Positions 1 to 8,953 of a DNA stretch of 64,000 nt are shown one piece after another. A program made the position numbers and the translations under genes. The stretch's first letter is position 1; each line of letters begins with the position of its first letter. This DNA comes from Pseudomonadota bacterium (lineage in GTDB: Bacteria > Myxococcota_A > Polyangia > Polyangiales > Polyangiaceae), in NCBI GenBank assembly GCA_023423895.1, contig JAFAER010000139.1, forward strand, positions 17,419-81,418. Direction: 5' to 3'. Below the pieces are notes generated by a model. That model was not told where the DNA came from. It made no database searches and saw only the letters and a program-made list of their open reading frames with translations.

Positions 1-903
1 GATCGGCTCTCGAAGACCGGCTGCGTCGATCCCGCCGATGCGAAGAAGCCGGCCGCCGGGCTCGTCCCCTTCGGCGTGAACGCGCAGCTCTGGAGCGACG
101 GCGCCGACAAGGAGCGTTTCATGGCGCTCCCCGATGGAACGACGATCGAGGTCGGCGCCGACGGTGACTTCACGTTCCCGAAGGGCACGGTCTTGATGAA
201 GACGTTCCGACTCGGAGGCAAGCCGATCGAGACGCGTCTCTTCATCCACCACGACGACGGCGTGTGGGCGGGCTACTCGTACGAGTGGCTCGACGACGGC
301 TCGGACGCAGTGCTCCTGCCGTCGAGCAAGCGGAAGCACGTCGGCGCACAGAGCTGGTACTTCCCCAGCCGCAGCGACTGCGCCCGCTGTCACACCGAGG
401 CCGCCGGCCGCTCCCTCGGGCTCGAGCTCGGTCAGCAGAACGGCGAGTTCGTGTACACGTCGACGAACCGGCTCTCGAACCAGCTCACGACGCTCGACCA
501 CATCGGCATGTTCTCCGCACCGCTCGGGAAACCCGCCGCGGAGCAGCCGGTGATCCCCGATCCGCTGAAGGACGGCCCGATCGACGCACGGGCACGCGCC
601 TACCTCCATGCGAACTGCTCGAACTGCCATCGCCCCGAAGGCGGCGGACGCGGCGACATGGACCTGCGCTTCTCGGGCACGTTCGGCGCGACGAAGACGT
701 GCAACGCGGATGGTCAGGCAGGCGATCTCGGCGTCGCGGGTGCGAAGCTGCTCGTGCCCGGCGATCCCACGAAGTCGCTCGTGTCACTCCGCCCGCGCGC
801 GATGGGCGCGATGCGAATGCCGCCGCTCGCTTCTGCGATCGTCGACACCGCAGGGCTCGAGGTCGTCGATTCGTGGATCAAGGGCATTACCGCGTGTCCA
901 TGA
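1..903 (+). CDS. Di-haem c-type cytochrome domain protein, 5'-truncated
   Basis: The frame is open from base 1, so the gene starts outside the window and only its last 300 residues are here. Two haem c attachment motifs are visible, CARCH (379-393) and CSNCH (616-630), so this is very probably a periplasmic di-haem electron carrier. The region before the first haem, with LWSDGADKERFMALPDG, matches my memory of a widespread cytochrome-containing family (TIGR03806 type) often found fused to or beside PQQ-dependent sugar dehydrogenases. The missing N-terminus could therefore hold a beta-propeller domain. The first internal start codon is a GTG at 76, but coding clearly continues upstream of it. 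The stop lies 17 bases before the next gene on the same strand. The redox partner cannot be told from this window. Confidence 0.8.
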   Translation, partial: DRLSKTGCVDPADAKKPAAGLVPFGVNAQLWSDGADKERFMALPDGTTIEVGADGDFTFPKGTVLMKTFRLGGKPIETRLFIHHDDGVWAGYSYEWLDDGSDAVLLPSSKRKHVGAQSWYFPSRSDCARCHTEAAGRSLGLELGQQNGEFVYTSTNRLSNQLTTLDHIGMFSAPLGKPAAEQPVIPDPLKDGPIDARARAYLHANCSNCHRPEGGGRGDMDLRFSGTFGATKTCNADGQAGDLGVAGAKLLVPGDPTKSLVSLRPRAMGAMRMPPLASAIVDTAGLEVVDSWIKGITACP

Positions 904-920
904 CGTGCTAAATCGCGAAC

Positions 921-1883
921 ATGGCCCTCGAGCATCGCGTCCTCTACCCCGACATCGAGCCGTACCGCACGGGTCGTCTCACGGTCGACGGCCTCCACGA
1001 GATCTACTTCGAGGAGAGCGGCAACCCGAACGGCAAACCCGTCGTGTTCCTCCACGGCGGTCCTGGTGGCGGCACCGAGCCGAAGCACCGTCGCTACTTC
1101 GATCCGAAGGCCTATCGCATCGTCCTCTTCGACCAGCGCGGATGCGGACGTTCGACACCGTTCGCGTCGCTCGAGGACAACACGACGTGGCATCTGGTCG
1201 AGGACATCGAGAAGCTGCGCGAGCACCTCGAGATCGAGCGCTGGCTGGTCTTCGGCGGCTCTTGGGGCAGCACCCTCGCGCTCGCCTACGCCGAGACGCA
1301 TCCGAGCCGCGTCACCGAGCTCGTGCTCCGCGGCATCTTCCTCCTGCGCAAGGAGGAGATCCGCTGGTTCTACCAGGAGGGCGCGAGCTGGATCTTCCCG
1401 GACGCGTGGCACGAGTACGAGAACCACATCCCGCCGGCAGAGCGCGTGGATCTGCTGCGTGCCTATTACGCGCGTCTGACGTCTTCCGATCCGGCCGTGC
1501 AGCGCGCAGCCGCGAAGGTCTGGAGCGTGTGGGAAGGGCGAACCAGCTGCCTCATCCCGAACGCGGAGCTCATCGCGCGAACCGGCGGCGACGAGTTCTC
1601 ACTCGCGTTCGCACGCATCGAGTCTCACTACTTCGTCAACGACGGGTGGCTGACGAACGGCCGCGAGCTCCTCGCGCCCGCGAACATCGAGAAGATCCGC
1701 AAGATCCCCGCGACCATCGTGCAGGGCCGTTACGACGTGGTGTGCCCCACGCGTAGCGCCTGGGATCTCCACGTGGCGTGGCCCGAGGCGGATCTGCGCA
1801 TCGTGCCCGACGCGGGTCACGCGGCGAGCGAGCCGGGCATCGTCCACGAGCTCGTCAGCGCGACCGACCGCTTCCGCCGCTGA
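921..1883 (+). CDS. pip: Proline iminopeptidase (peptidase family S33)
   Basis: A 320-residue alpha/beta hydrolase of the usual length for proline iminopeptidase, a cytoplasmic enzyme that removes N-terminal proline from peptides. The oxyanion motif HGGPG is at residues 45-49, the DQRGCGRS motif follows near 71, and the nucleophile elbow GGSWGS puts the catalytic Ser at 114. A late Asp (in RYDVVCP, near 271) and His (in GHAASEPG, near 300) complete the triad. No signal peptide is present. The start is an ATG 17 bases after the cytochrome stop, without a convincing Shine-Dalgarno sequence. The gene ends 4 bases from the convergent ATPase gene, and both stop codons fall inside one palindrome. 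Confidence 0.93.
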   Translation: MALEHRVLYPDIEPYRTGRLTVDGLHEIYFEESGNPNGKPVVFLHGGPGGGTEPKHRRYFDPKAYRIVLFDQRGCGRSTPFASLEDNTTWHLVEDIEKLREHLEIERWLVFGGSWGSTLALAYAETHPSRVTELVLRGIFLLRKEEIRWFYQEGASWIFPDAWHEYENHIPPAERVDLLRAYYARLTSSDPAVQRAAAKVWSVWEGRTSCLIPNAELIARTGGDEFSLAFARIESHYFVNDGWLTNGRELLAPANIEKIRKIPATIVQGRYDVVCPTRSAWDLHVAWPEADLRIVPDAGHAASEPGIVHELVSATDRFRR

Positions 1884-1892
1884 CGCGTCAGC
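1879..1892. terminator. 14-bp perfect palindrome across two convergent stop codons
   Basis: GCTGACGCGTCAGC is a perfect palindrome holding the TGA of the iminopeptidase gene (1881-1883) and, on the other strand, the TGA of the convergent ATPase gene (1890-1888). In RNA it could fold as a 5-bp stem with a CGCG loop from either direction. There is no T-tract, so a terminator role is only a guess. Confidence 0.3.
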
Positions 1893-4800
1893 TCGGACGA
1901 TTGTCGATCCGGCGGCGCACGCCGACCGGCGCCCCGCCGGAGAGACGATAGCGCTCGCCGTCATGCGCGATGGTGACGTCCTCGGAGAACGGCTTCAAGC
2001 TGTCCTTCAGACGCGCCAGCGCGACGTAGACGGCGTTGCGATGGCGGAGCGGATGGAAGGTGCCCTTCCACACGCGAGCGAAGAGCTCTTCGAGCGTCGC
2101 GCCCACCTCACCCGCCTCGGCGAGCGCGCAGAGGAGCGCGACGCGTTGCTCGGGAAGCGAGAGCGAACGTCCGTCGTCCGCGCGCACCTTGCGTGCGTCG
2201 ACCTCCACGGCGCACGCCACCTTCTCCGGCGGCGGATCGCCGATCGCCCGCAGCCAGGACCTCGCTCCGATGCGCCAGAGCACATCGGCCGGGCGGGCCA
2301 GCCCGAGGCGGTCGATCATCGGCGTCCAGGGTGCACGCGACGCCGGACGCGGCCGAGGGTCGAAGGTCGTGATGGCTCCCGCGCGGCGCGCGGCCTGCAC
2401 GAGCATCACGTCCGCGGCGTCGCCGGCGATTCGAAGCGCATCGCCGAGGGCGGACGCGGCCGCGTCGAGATCGCCGCGCGACTCGAACATGGCCGCTCGA
2501 ACGAGCGACGCGCCGACGAGGATCGGCGCATAGCCGCGCGGCGCCGCGAGGCTCACACATGCGTCGAGCGTCCGCTCGGCCCGCGCCAGCTGCTCCGCGC
2601 GCGAATTCGCCGTCGAGACCGTGACGACGTCTCCGGCGGCCGCCGCTCGCGCTCCGCCGTTCTTCGCCGCTCGCTTCTTTGCGGACGCCCCCCGCGCAAG
2701 CGCGTCGCCGGGCTGGGTGGCCAGCCGCGCCAGAGCCTCCGCGAGCGCGAGGTGCGCGCGCGCAGCTTCGTGATGCAAGCCGGCCTCCGTGTAGAGCTCG
2801 ATCGCCGTCTCGCTGCGCACGGCCGCCTCTTCGAGCTGACCGACGGAGATCGCTCCTTCCGCGCCCCGGAGCGCCGCGTAGGCGTGCACGATGGGTGGAG
2901 CGTCGGCGCCGACGACCGGCAGTCGACCCTGGATCACCTCGCGATCGATCGCGATGAACGGCGAGCCCGGGATCGTCTCGTGAGCGCGATCGATCTTCTC
3001 GACCGCACGCGCGAGCTCGCCACGCGTGAGCGCGAGCCGAGCATCCTCCGCATCGCAGATCGGACGGAGCACGGCGAGGCCGGGTTCGTCCGCACCCGCC
3101 TCGGTCAGCCGCAACATGCGCGTGGCGCGCGCGAGGTCGCCCAGCCCGAGAGCAGCACGCGTCAGATCCCGCGCGACGACGGAGCGGGAGAGGAGATCGG
3201 CGCGCCGGCCGAGCGCGGAGATCGCCGCGTCGCCGACCTCGATCGCTCGAAGGAACTCGCCGCGCCGGACGAGCAGCGCAACCTCGAGCATCGGGCCGAT
3301 CGGACGACCGCGCGCCTCGCGGCCCCACACCTCCTCGGCGCGTTCGACGAGACCGAGGCCGAGGAGCGCGTGCACGTCGAGGATCGTGACGACCGGCTCG
3401 AGCGGAACGCCGGCGGCACGCTGGGCCGCCCGAGCATGCGTCATCCACTCGTGCGTGCGCTCGTAGCGCTCCTCGTAGAGGTAGCTGGCCGCGATCTCGA
3501 CGGCGCGCCTCGCCTCGAGCGTCGGCGAGCGTGTGGTCGCCGACGCGAGCCGCTCCGCGAGCGCACGAGCGTCCGCGAGCTCCCCGCGAAGGATCGCGAG
3601 CTGCGCTTGCGTCAGCGCGAGCGCGGGGCCGGGCAGGGCGTTACCCCGGGACGCCTGGCCACGGGAGACGAGGTCGTCGATCGCTCGCTGCGCCGCTTCG
3701 GGCTCGCCCGCGCGCACGTGGCATTCCGCCCGGAGGAGCGCCGCGCGCTCGGCGTCTTCGCGCGTACGCGGACGCGGGAGGTCATCGAGCGTGCGTCGCG
3801 CCGCTTCGTAGTCGGATGCGCGGAGCTGCTCGCGCGCGAGCAGCCGGAGGGCATCGAGGCGATGCTCCGCGCTCTTCGCGGCGACCTCGCGCAAAATCCG
3901 CTCGAGCCTCACCGGATCGGTCGAAGCGCGCGCGAGCGGGTGTTCCTTCAGAACGGTGAGCGCGCCGGAGGGGTCATCTAGCTCGACGCGCGAGCGCGCA
4001 GCCACGAGCGCCGCTGCCGGATCGTTCGGCGACGCGACGAGCACGCGATCGGCGAGGCGGGCGAGCAGCTTCCACGTTGCCGGCTTCGGCGTACCGAGCA
4101 CGTCGCGCGCGAGCGACACGGCGGGGCTCGCGATCGACACGCGCTTGCCGTCGCGGACGACGATGAGGTTCTTCCGGAGCTCGTCGAGCGCGGCCTCGGC
4201 CCCCTTCCCGGCCGCACGCGCGACCTCGGACTCGTCGAGGGGAACGCCGGCTGCGGACAGGAGCGAGAGGATGATGCCTTCCGGCCCTTCCTGCCTCGCC
4301 TCGATCGCGCGGCGGAGCGCTTCCGTGGGATCGCCCGAGATGCGCGCGCCGAGCGCGCTTCCGGCGAGCGCGAGATGGATGAGCATCGGGTTTCCGCCGG
4401 TCGCGGCGGCGACGTCGGCAGCGAGCGAACGTCCTCGTGCCTCCTCGAGGGCGCGCACGAGATCGATCGCACCCTGCTCTCCGAGGGCCTTCACCTCGAA
4501 GGTCGGCGCGCGGAGGCCGACCTCCTTGGAGCTCATGAAGCGCCTCGACACGAGGACGACGCGCGAGACGGAGCGGTGCTGGGCGAAGCGGGAGACGAGC
4601 GGCGCAATCTTCCGCGCGCCGTCGAGATCCAGATCGTCGAGCACGAGCGTCGACGGCGCCGCAGCGAGCAGCTTGATCAGATCCTCTTCCTCGGAGGGCC
4701 CACGATCCGGCGTCGGCACGCCGAGCGTCCGAGCCACCCGCTCGACGGCGTCGTGGACCTCGCCCACCCCCTCGAGCGAGACGTGCACGAGCGTCGGCAC

Positions 4801-4953
4801 CTCGCGCATCTCCGCCGCTGCAGCGAGCGCCGCGCGCACGAGGGACGTCTTGCCGACGCCAACCGCTCCGTAGACGAGCGCGACCGGGCTTTGCACCACG
4901 AGGGCGCGAAGGGCAGCAGCGTCGTCGTCACGCCCGATGAGAGGCAGCTTCAA
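1888..4953 (-). CDS. STAND-like ATPase with C-terminal winged-helix domain
   Basis: A large protein of about 1021 residues that starts with a P-loop NTPase module: Walker A GAVGVGKT at 29-36 and Walker B TLVLDD at 102-107. A long helical, TPR-like central region rich in Ala, Arg and Leu follows. The last ~100 residues resemble an OmpR/transcriptional-activator winged helix (LPEQRVALLCALAEAG, then NAVYVALARLKDSL). This sensor-switch-effector layout is typical of STAND transcription regulators. The target is unknown. I chose the TTG at 4953 because it begins right at the conserved KLPLIGRDDD; the open frame runs on upstream to 5571, but there it lies antisense to the methyltransferase and loses protein-like composition. 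No ATG is available near this point. Confidence 0.8.
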   Translation of the reverse strand: MKLPLIGRDDDAAALRALVVQSPVALVYGAVGVGKTSLVRAALAAAAEMREVPTLVHVSLEGVGEVHDAVERVARTLGVPTPDRGPSEEEDLIKLLAAAPSTLVLDDLDLDGARKIAPLVSRFAQHRSVSRVVLVSRRFMSSKEVGLRAPTFEVKALGEQGAIDLVRALEEARGRSLAADVAAATGGNPMLIHLALAGSALGARISGDPTEALRRAIEARQEGPEGIILSLLSAAGVPLDESEVARAAGKGAEAALDELRKNLIVVRDGKRVSIASPAVSLARDVLGTPKPATWKLLARLADRVLVASPNDPAAALVAARSRVELDDPSGALTVLKEHPLARASTDPVRLERILREVAAKSAEHRLDALRLLAREQLRASDYEAARRTLDDLPRPRTREDAERAALLRAECHVRAGEPEAAQRAIDDLVSRGQASRGNALPGPALALTQAQLAILRGELADARALAERLASATTRSPTLEARRAVEIAASYLYEERYERTHEWMTHARAAQRAAGVPLEPVVTILDVHALLGLGLVERAEEVWGREARGRPIGPMLEVALLVRRGEFLRAIEVGDAAISALGRRADLLSRSVVARDLTRAALGLGDLARATRMLRLTEAGADEPGLAVLRPICDAEDARLALTRGELARAVEKIDRAHETIPGSPFIAIDREVIQGRLPVVGADAPPIVHAYAALRGAEGAISVGQLEEAAVRSETAIELYTEAGLHHEAARAHLALAEALARLATQPGDALARGASAKKRAAKNGGARAAAAGDVVTVSTANSRAEQLARAERTLDACVSLAAPRGYAPILVGASLVRAAMFESRGDLDAAASALGDALRIAGDAADVMLVQAARRAGAITTFDPRPRPASRAPWTPMIDRLGLARPADVLWRIGARSWLRAIGDPPPEKVACAVEVDARKVRADDGRSLSLPEQRVALLCALAEAGEVGATLEELFARVWKGTFHPLRHRNAVYVALARLKDSLKPFSEDVTIAHDGERYRLSGGAPVGVRRRIDNRPS

Positions 4954-5161
4954 GGCTATTCCCGCATCATAGGCGCGGCCCAAGCGGTTTCGTACGGACT
5001 TCGTCAGCGGAATGCGGAGAGCCCGGGAAGCCCGGAGCGAGCATGGGTGGCGAGCTCGGCCGCGGTCTGCCCTGCCCTCCCCTTGACCGGCCTCCTGGTA
5101 GATGCCACACCGCGGGCGTGCAGCATGGCGTCCGCAGCCCGCACGCTTCCGTGCTCGGGCC

Positions 5162-5902
5162 ATGATCTCGGTCGACGAAGTCCGTTCGGTCGTCCATCGC
5201 CTCTTCATCGCGTGCGAAGGCGCATCTCTCCGCAAAGAAGACGAGAAGAAGAGCCTCGAGCTCGCGGCGTTGCTGTCACGTCTCGCGCGCATCAAGCGCG
5301 GAGCACACCTCGTCGACGCCGCGGCCGGGAAATCGAGTGTCGGCCTCGTCGCTGCGGAGCTGCTCCCGATCGGACGCCTCACGGTCCTCGAGCGAGATCC
5401 GAGACGCGTCGAGGCGTGCCGCGCTGCGCAGCGGCGGATGAACCGTGCGCTTCCCATCGACGTCCGCCACACCGACGTCGCCGAGCCGTCCGCGTGGCCC
5501 GAAGCGCCCGACGCGGTCGTCGCCCTGCATGCGTGCGGGCCCGCGGCAGACCTCGTGATCGACAGGGCCATCGCCAGTCGGGCGCGTCTCCTGTTCGTGG
5601 TGCCCTGCTGTTATGGAGCGGCCGTTCCTTTCGCCGGCCGCGCGGCCTCGGTCGTCGAGGCGCTGGGCTACGTCGCCGACGACGTGCTTCGCCGTAGGAT
5701 CGGCGCATCGCTCGTCGACATGGAGCGGAAGCTCCGGCTGGAGGCCGCCGGGTACGAGACCGAGCTCGACGAGCTCGTCGGCGCGACGGTGACTCCACAC
5801 AACTTGCTCTTCTCTGCGCGCCATTCCGGAACGGAGGTGCGTATCCGGCGGGCCGAGGCGCGCCTCGCCGCGCTCCGCGGAGAGGTCCGTCGCCCGACGT
5901 GA
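5162..5902 (+). CDS. Class I SAM-dependent methyltransferase-like protein
   Basis: A 246-residue protein with a Rossmann-type methyltransferase core. The glycine-rich region is LVDAAAGKSSVGLVAAELL, followed by an acidic strand end (LTVLERDP) and a VALHACGPAAD segment with LFVVPCCYG. The HACG and PCCYG motifs recall the Methyltransf_32 family, whose members include RRNAD1/METTL25-like proteins and uncharacterised bacterial enzymes. The substrate is unknown, and RNA or protein would both be possible. The ATG at 5162 was preferred over an in-frame upstream start at 5102 because the extra 20 residues are Arg-rich and resemble nothing. The gene is divergent from the ATPase, with about 208 bases between the starts. 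Confidence 0.72.
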   Translation: MISVDEVRSVVHRLFIACEGASLRKEDEKKSLELAALLSRLARIKRGAHLVDAAAGKSSVGLVAAELLPIGRLTVLERDPRRVEACRAAQRRMNRALPIDVRHTDVAEPSAWPEAPDAVVALHACGPAADLVIDRAIASRARLLFVVPCCYGAAVPFAGRAASVVEALGYVADDVLRRRIGASLVDMERKLRLEAAGYETELDELVGATVTPHNLLFSARHSGTEVRIRRAEARLAALRGEVRRPT

Positions 5903-5983
5903 GCGAAGAGAAACGCCCCTCGACGCATTCGAGACGTCGTTTTCGAGATCAAACGGTCCCGCTCCGCGAGATATGAGCATACG

Positions 5984-6007
5984 GCGGCGTCTCTCTGGCG
6001 ACGCCGC
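5984..6007 (+). promoter_or_regulatory. Hairpin in the leader of the Cys-rich lipoprotein gene
   Basis: GCGGCGTC, an 8-base spacer and GACGCCGC form a perfect 8-bp stem. It ends 18 bases before the ATG at 6026 and just before a Shine-Dalgarno-like GGAG (6013-6016). It could shape translation of the lipoprotein, or be the terminator of the methyltransferase gene, although no T-run follows. Confidence 0.4.
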
Positions 6008-6025
6008 ATTGCTGGAGAAAGCACA

Positions 6026-7549
6026 ATGGCTCGGATCGTCGGCTCACGTTCCCTCCTCGGCGCGCTCGTTCTCGTGCCCATGCTCGCGGCTGCGTCGTGC
6101 TCGGACGCCGACGAGCCCGGGGCGACCGGAGACGACGCCGGTGCCGATGTGACGACGTCCGATGATGCCGGGACTACGGACGGGGGCGACCACGATGCAG
6201 GCCCCGACGCACAGCTGGGGCCCGATCTCGAACGCGACTACTGCACGCCGAGCGCGGCCCTCGTCTGCTCACGTGCCCAGTCGTGCGGCTGCGGCGACAT
6301 CGTCCCCGGCGGCGCGCTCGCTCTCGAGGCTTGCACCACGCGCCTCGCGGCGGAGTGCATGGCGTCGTGGGGCCAGTTCCTGACGGCGGGCGCGAAGCTC
6401 GATCAGGCCGCCGCGACGGCGTGTATCGCAAAGCTCGACGCTGCGACGCCGGCGTGTGCCGCTCCGAGCGGCCGCGTCGTGTTCGCGGCGTGCGCGCCGT
6501 TCATGATCGATCCGGCCAACATCGGCGAGACGTGCAAGACCCCGTATTGCGCCGGCGGCTCCGGGCGTTGCATCGAAGGCAAGTGTGCGGCGGCGCCCGC
6601 CGCAGGAGCGCAGTGCCAGAACGAGTACACCTGCGCCACCGGCTTCGTGTGCAGCCCGGCGAAGGGCACGTGCGTCGCGCAGGGCAACGCGGGGACGACG
6701 TGCGAGGTCACGGAAGAGTGCGCGCCGCCGCTCGCATGCATCGGCGGGGCGTGCAAAGCGCTCGGCGCGGTCGGCGCCATGTGCACCAACGCCGACGAGT
6801 GCGCCACCGGCCTCGTCTGCAACGGAGGGAGCTGCGCAGCGGCGCCGGCCACGTGCGCGCAAGCGAGCGAATGCGGCCAGGGTCAGATTTGCGGTGGAGC
6901 CCGCACGTGCGCCGCCAGGGCCGGTGCCGGCGCTGCGTGCCTCGAAGATCGCGACTGCGGGCCGTCGCTCTACTGCGACGACGCCGGGCACACCTGCATC
7001 GCGCGCCCAGCGCAGAACGAGCCTTGTGCAAAGGGCATCGTCTGCGCGCCCGGGCTCGGGTGCAGCCTCGACAACGGGACGTGCCTCCCGCTTCCCGGAA
7101 ACGGAGAGACGTGCGCGGCAGGAGAGCCGTTCTGCGCGGGCAACCTCGGCTGCAACGACTTCACGTGTGGACCGCTTCCGGCAGCGGGCGCTCCGTGCAC
7201 CGTCGACAATCGCTGCGCCGACGGCCTCGCATGCGACTTCGGAGCAAAAGGATCGACCTGCATCACGCCCCGTGCAGTCGGCGAGGAGTGCACGAGCGAC
7301 CGGAGCTGCGCTGCAGGGCTGTTCTGCGGAAGCGCGAACACGTGCGAGGCCGGTCGACCTGCCGGCGCCGCCTGCAGCTCGAGCTCCCAATGCGCCGGCG
7401 CGTGTGCGCCCGACAAGAGCGGCGGACTTTCGTGCCGTGCTCCGCTCGCCGCAGCCGATCCGTGCGTGTCCTCGGACGACTGCCCCGACACGCTCCGCTG
7501 CGCTCCGCAGCCGACGAAGTGCCTCGCGGAAGTCTGCACCGCGCTATGA
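6026..7549 (+). CDS. Secreted cysteine-rich lipoprotein
   Basis: A 507-residue exported protein. The N-terminus is a lipoprotein signal peptide (MARIVGSR, hydrophobic core, AAASC with the lipid-modified Cys at 25), followed by an acidic Asp/Gly/Ala/Thr linker. The rest is built of short repeats with regularly spaced cysteines (patterns such as CATGFVCS, CGPSLYCDD, CADGLACD), similar to the disulfide-rich modules of EB or Dickkopf type often predicted in myxobacterial surface proteins. There are several dozen Cys residues, so folding must depend on periplasmic disulfide formation. GGAG about 10 bases upstream supports the start. Function is unknown; adhesion or surface display would be a guess. 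Confidence 0.82.
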   Translation: MARIVGSRSLLGALVLVPMLAAASCSDADEPGATGDDAGADVTTSDDAGTTDGGDHDAGPDAQLGPDLERDYCTPSAALVCSRAQSCGCGDIVPGGALALEACTTRLAAECMASWGQFLTAGAKLDQAAATACIAKLDAATPACAAPSGRVVFAACAPFMIDPANIGETCKTPYCAGGSGRCIEGKCAAAPAAGAQCQNEYTCATGFVCSPAKGTCVAQGNAGTTCEVTEECAPPLACIGGACKALGAVGAMCTNADECATGLVCNGGSCAAAPATCAQASECGQGQICGGARTCAARAGAGAACLEDRDCGPSLYCDDAGHTCIARPAQNEPCAKGIVCAPGLGCSLDNGTCLPLPGNGETCAAGEPFCAGNLGCNDFTCGPLPAAGAPCTVDNRCADGLACDFGAKGSTCITPRAVGEECTSDRSCAAGLFCGSANTCEAGRPAGAACSSSSQCAGACAPDKSGGLSCRAPLAAADPCVSSDDCPDTLRCAPQPTKCLAEVCTAL

Positions 7550-7580
7550 CCTGCTTCAGCCGCGAGTCGAAGGTCAGGTC
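7548..7580. terminator. Stem-loop between convergent genes
   Basis: GACCTGCTTC (7548-7557) pairs with GAAGGTCAGGTC (7569-7580) as a 10-bp stem with a 2-base bulge and an 11-base loop. It covers the stop codons of the Cys-rich lipoprotein and the convergent DoxX-like gene, so it may end both transcripts. No T-tract is seen. Confidence 0.4.
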
Positions 7581-8224
7581 TGCTTGCGCGCCTTCGCTCG
7601 ATCGACGAGGCCGGTCACCACGACCGTGAGAAGCATCGCCGGGAACACGTAGAACGCGGGGCTGCTCCATGCTGCCCCGCGCGGCCGATAGACTCCACCG
7701 GTCGCGGCGCAAACCGCGAGGTACATGCAGAGCACCACTGCCCCGCACGCTTCCCAGAGGCGTCGATCGATCCGTGCTTCGTCGGGGCCGACGTCCGACG
7801 CGGCTCGCCCGAAGATGCCTCGCCACGTGTGCCAGTCCCAGAGGAGCAGCGCGAAGGTTCCGAGCCACATCAGGCTGACCACGCTCGCCGTCGGATAGAC
7901 CTTCGTGCTCCAGCACAGCGCGAGGATCGTCGTGAGGATGGGCAGCGCGAGGAGCGCGCCGACCGTCGCGAAGCGGCCGGTCATGAGCAGGACCGCCGCC
8001 AGCAGCTGCACCACTCCGACGAACCGATAGAACCATCCCGTCGCGTAGAAGGCGTGGAGGAAGTCGTGAAAGGGCCCGTGCAGATCGGGGTCGGTGAACG
8101 GCTGGCCGAGGACCTTCTTCAACCCCGCCGGCACGAACGCGAAGCCGACGAAGATGCGCAGGCTCGCGACCGTGACGGCGAGCCACCTCTTCCGTCGCGC
8201 ACGCAGCACCAGGTCGTCGATCAC
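7574..8224 (-). CDS. DoxX-like integral membrane protein
   Basis: A 216-residue membrane protein with about five hydrophobic segments. The first (LRIFVGFAFVPAGLKKVLG) carries the typical DoxX-family start, a helix ending in a G-K pair; later helices are FVGVVQLLAAVLLM, GALLALPILTTILAL and ASVVSLMWLGTFALLLW. DoxX proteins are small inner-membrane proteins of varied and mostly unclear function, in some cases linked to redox balance. I chose the GTG at 8224 (VIDDLVLRARRKRW); a second in-frame GTG at 8287 would add 21 residues without family resemblance. Neither start has a clear ribosome site. The gene is divergent from the YjbR-like gene. Confidence 0.75.
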   Translation of the reverse strand: MIDDLVLRARRKRWLAVTVASLRIFVGFAFVPAGLKKVLGQPFTDPDLHGPFHDFLHAFYATGWFYRFVGVVQLLAAVLLMTGRFATVGALLALPILTTILALCWSTKVYPTASVVSLMWLGTFALLLWDWHTWRGIFGRAASDVGPDEARIDRRLWEACGAVVLCMYLAVCAATGGVYRPRGAAWSSPAFYVFPAMLLTVVVTGLVDRAKARKQT

Positions 8225-8373
8225 GGCGGCCGCAGTGTAGGACGCATCCGGTGGGCTCGCGGCCAGAAACGAGGCCGATGAGCACACAGCCGCCGTCCGC
8301 CGAAGGCGGCGTGACGAGGATGTGCCCGACCTCAGCAGTGCATCCGCGTCGTGCGCACGGTACGCTCGCGTCC

Positions 8374-8775
8374 ATGGTCCGTGTTTCGCGATTCCGGGCG
8401 ATCTGCTCCGCTCTCGGAGACGTCGAGGAACGGCCCCATTTCGATCGGGCAGCGTTCCGCACGCCTGCGCGGACGTTCGCCACGCTGGGGCCGACGGGAG
8501 AGGACGTGAACGTCCTCCTGCCGCTCGAGGTGCAGCAGGTCCTCGTCGACTCGCAGCCGGAGGTCTTCACACGACTGCAGGGCGGCTGGGGTGCACGCGG
8601 TTGGACGCGGATGGATCTGCCGCGCGTCGACGAAGCGACGTGCCGCGAGGTCCTCCGTGAGGCCCACGCCCATGCAGCGCCGAAGCCGACGAAGAAGCGG
8701 GCGACCGCGAAGACCGCGAAGACGGCAAGCAAGGCAACGACGGCGGCGCGGCCGAAGCGCGCGTCGAAGGTCTGA
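8374..8775 (+). CDS. MmcQ/YjbR family protein with Lys/Ala-rich tail
   Basis: A 133-residue protein. Residues 1-100 match the YjbR fold (FRAICSALGDVEERPHF near the start, VNVLLPLEVQQVLV in the middle, WTRMDLPRVDEATCREVL at the end), a small cytoplasmic family thought to bind DNA. After residue ~103 comes a tail made almost only of Lys, Ala, Thr and Arg (KKRATAKTAKTASKATTAAR). It resembles the basic tails of histone H1-like proteins and strengthens a nucleic-acid-binding guess. The ATG at 8374 fits the family start; an earlier in-frame start at 8251 would add residues without resemblance. Confidence 0.78.
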   Translation: MVRVSRFRAICSALGDVEERPHFDRAAFRTPARTFATLGPTGEDVNVLLPLEVQQVLVDSQPEVFTRLQGGWGARGWTRMDLPRVDEATCREVLREAHAHAAPKPTKKRATAKTAKTASKATTAARPKRASKV

Positions 8776-8932
8776 GCTACGCCCGGTGCTTGCGCCGCGT
8801 ATCCCGTCACCGTCAGCTCGCAGTCATCGGGACGACGAGCACACCAAGAGCCGCGCGACACGCGCGTGAAATGCCCGCGCACCGCCAGTCGACATCCACT
8901 CCCAGTGGAGAGGAGTCATGTTGCGCACGGTG

Positions 8933-8953
8933 TGTTCCGGCTCTACCGGAACA
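8933..8953. terminator. Hairpin over the stop codon of the small membrane gene
   Basis: TGTTCCGG and CCGGAACA form a perfect 8-bp stem around a 5-base loop, and the loop holds the TAG of the minus-strand small gene. It is a candidate 3' end for that transcript. No T-run is visible. Confidence 0.4.

Noticed and set aside
4954..5571. Upstream extension of the ATPase frame on the minus strand
   Set aside because: It runs antisense through most of the methyltransferase gene and has low-complexity Arg/Ser/Ala composition. The conserved KLPLIGRDDD start at 4953 fits the protein better.
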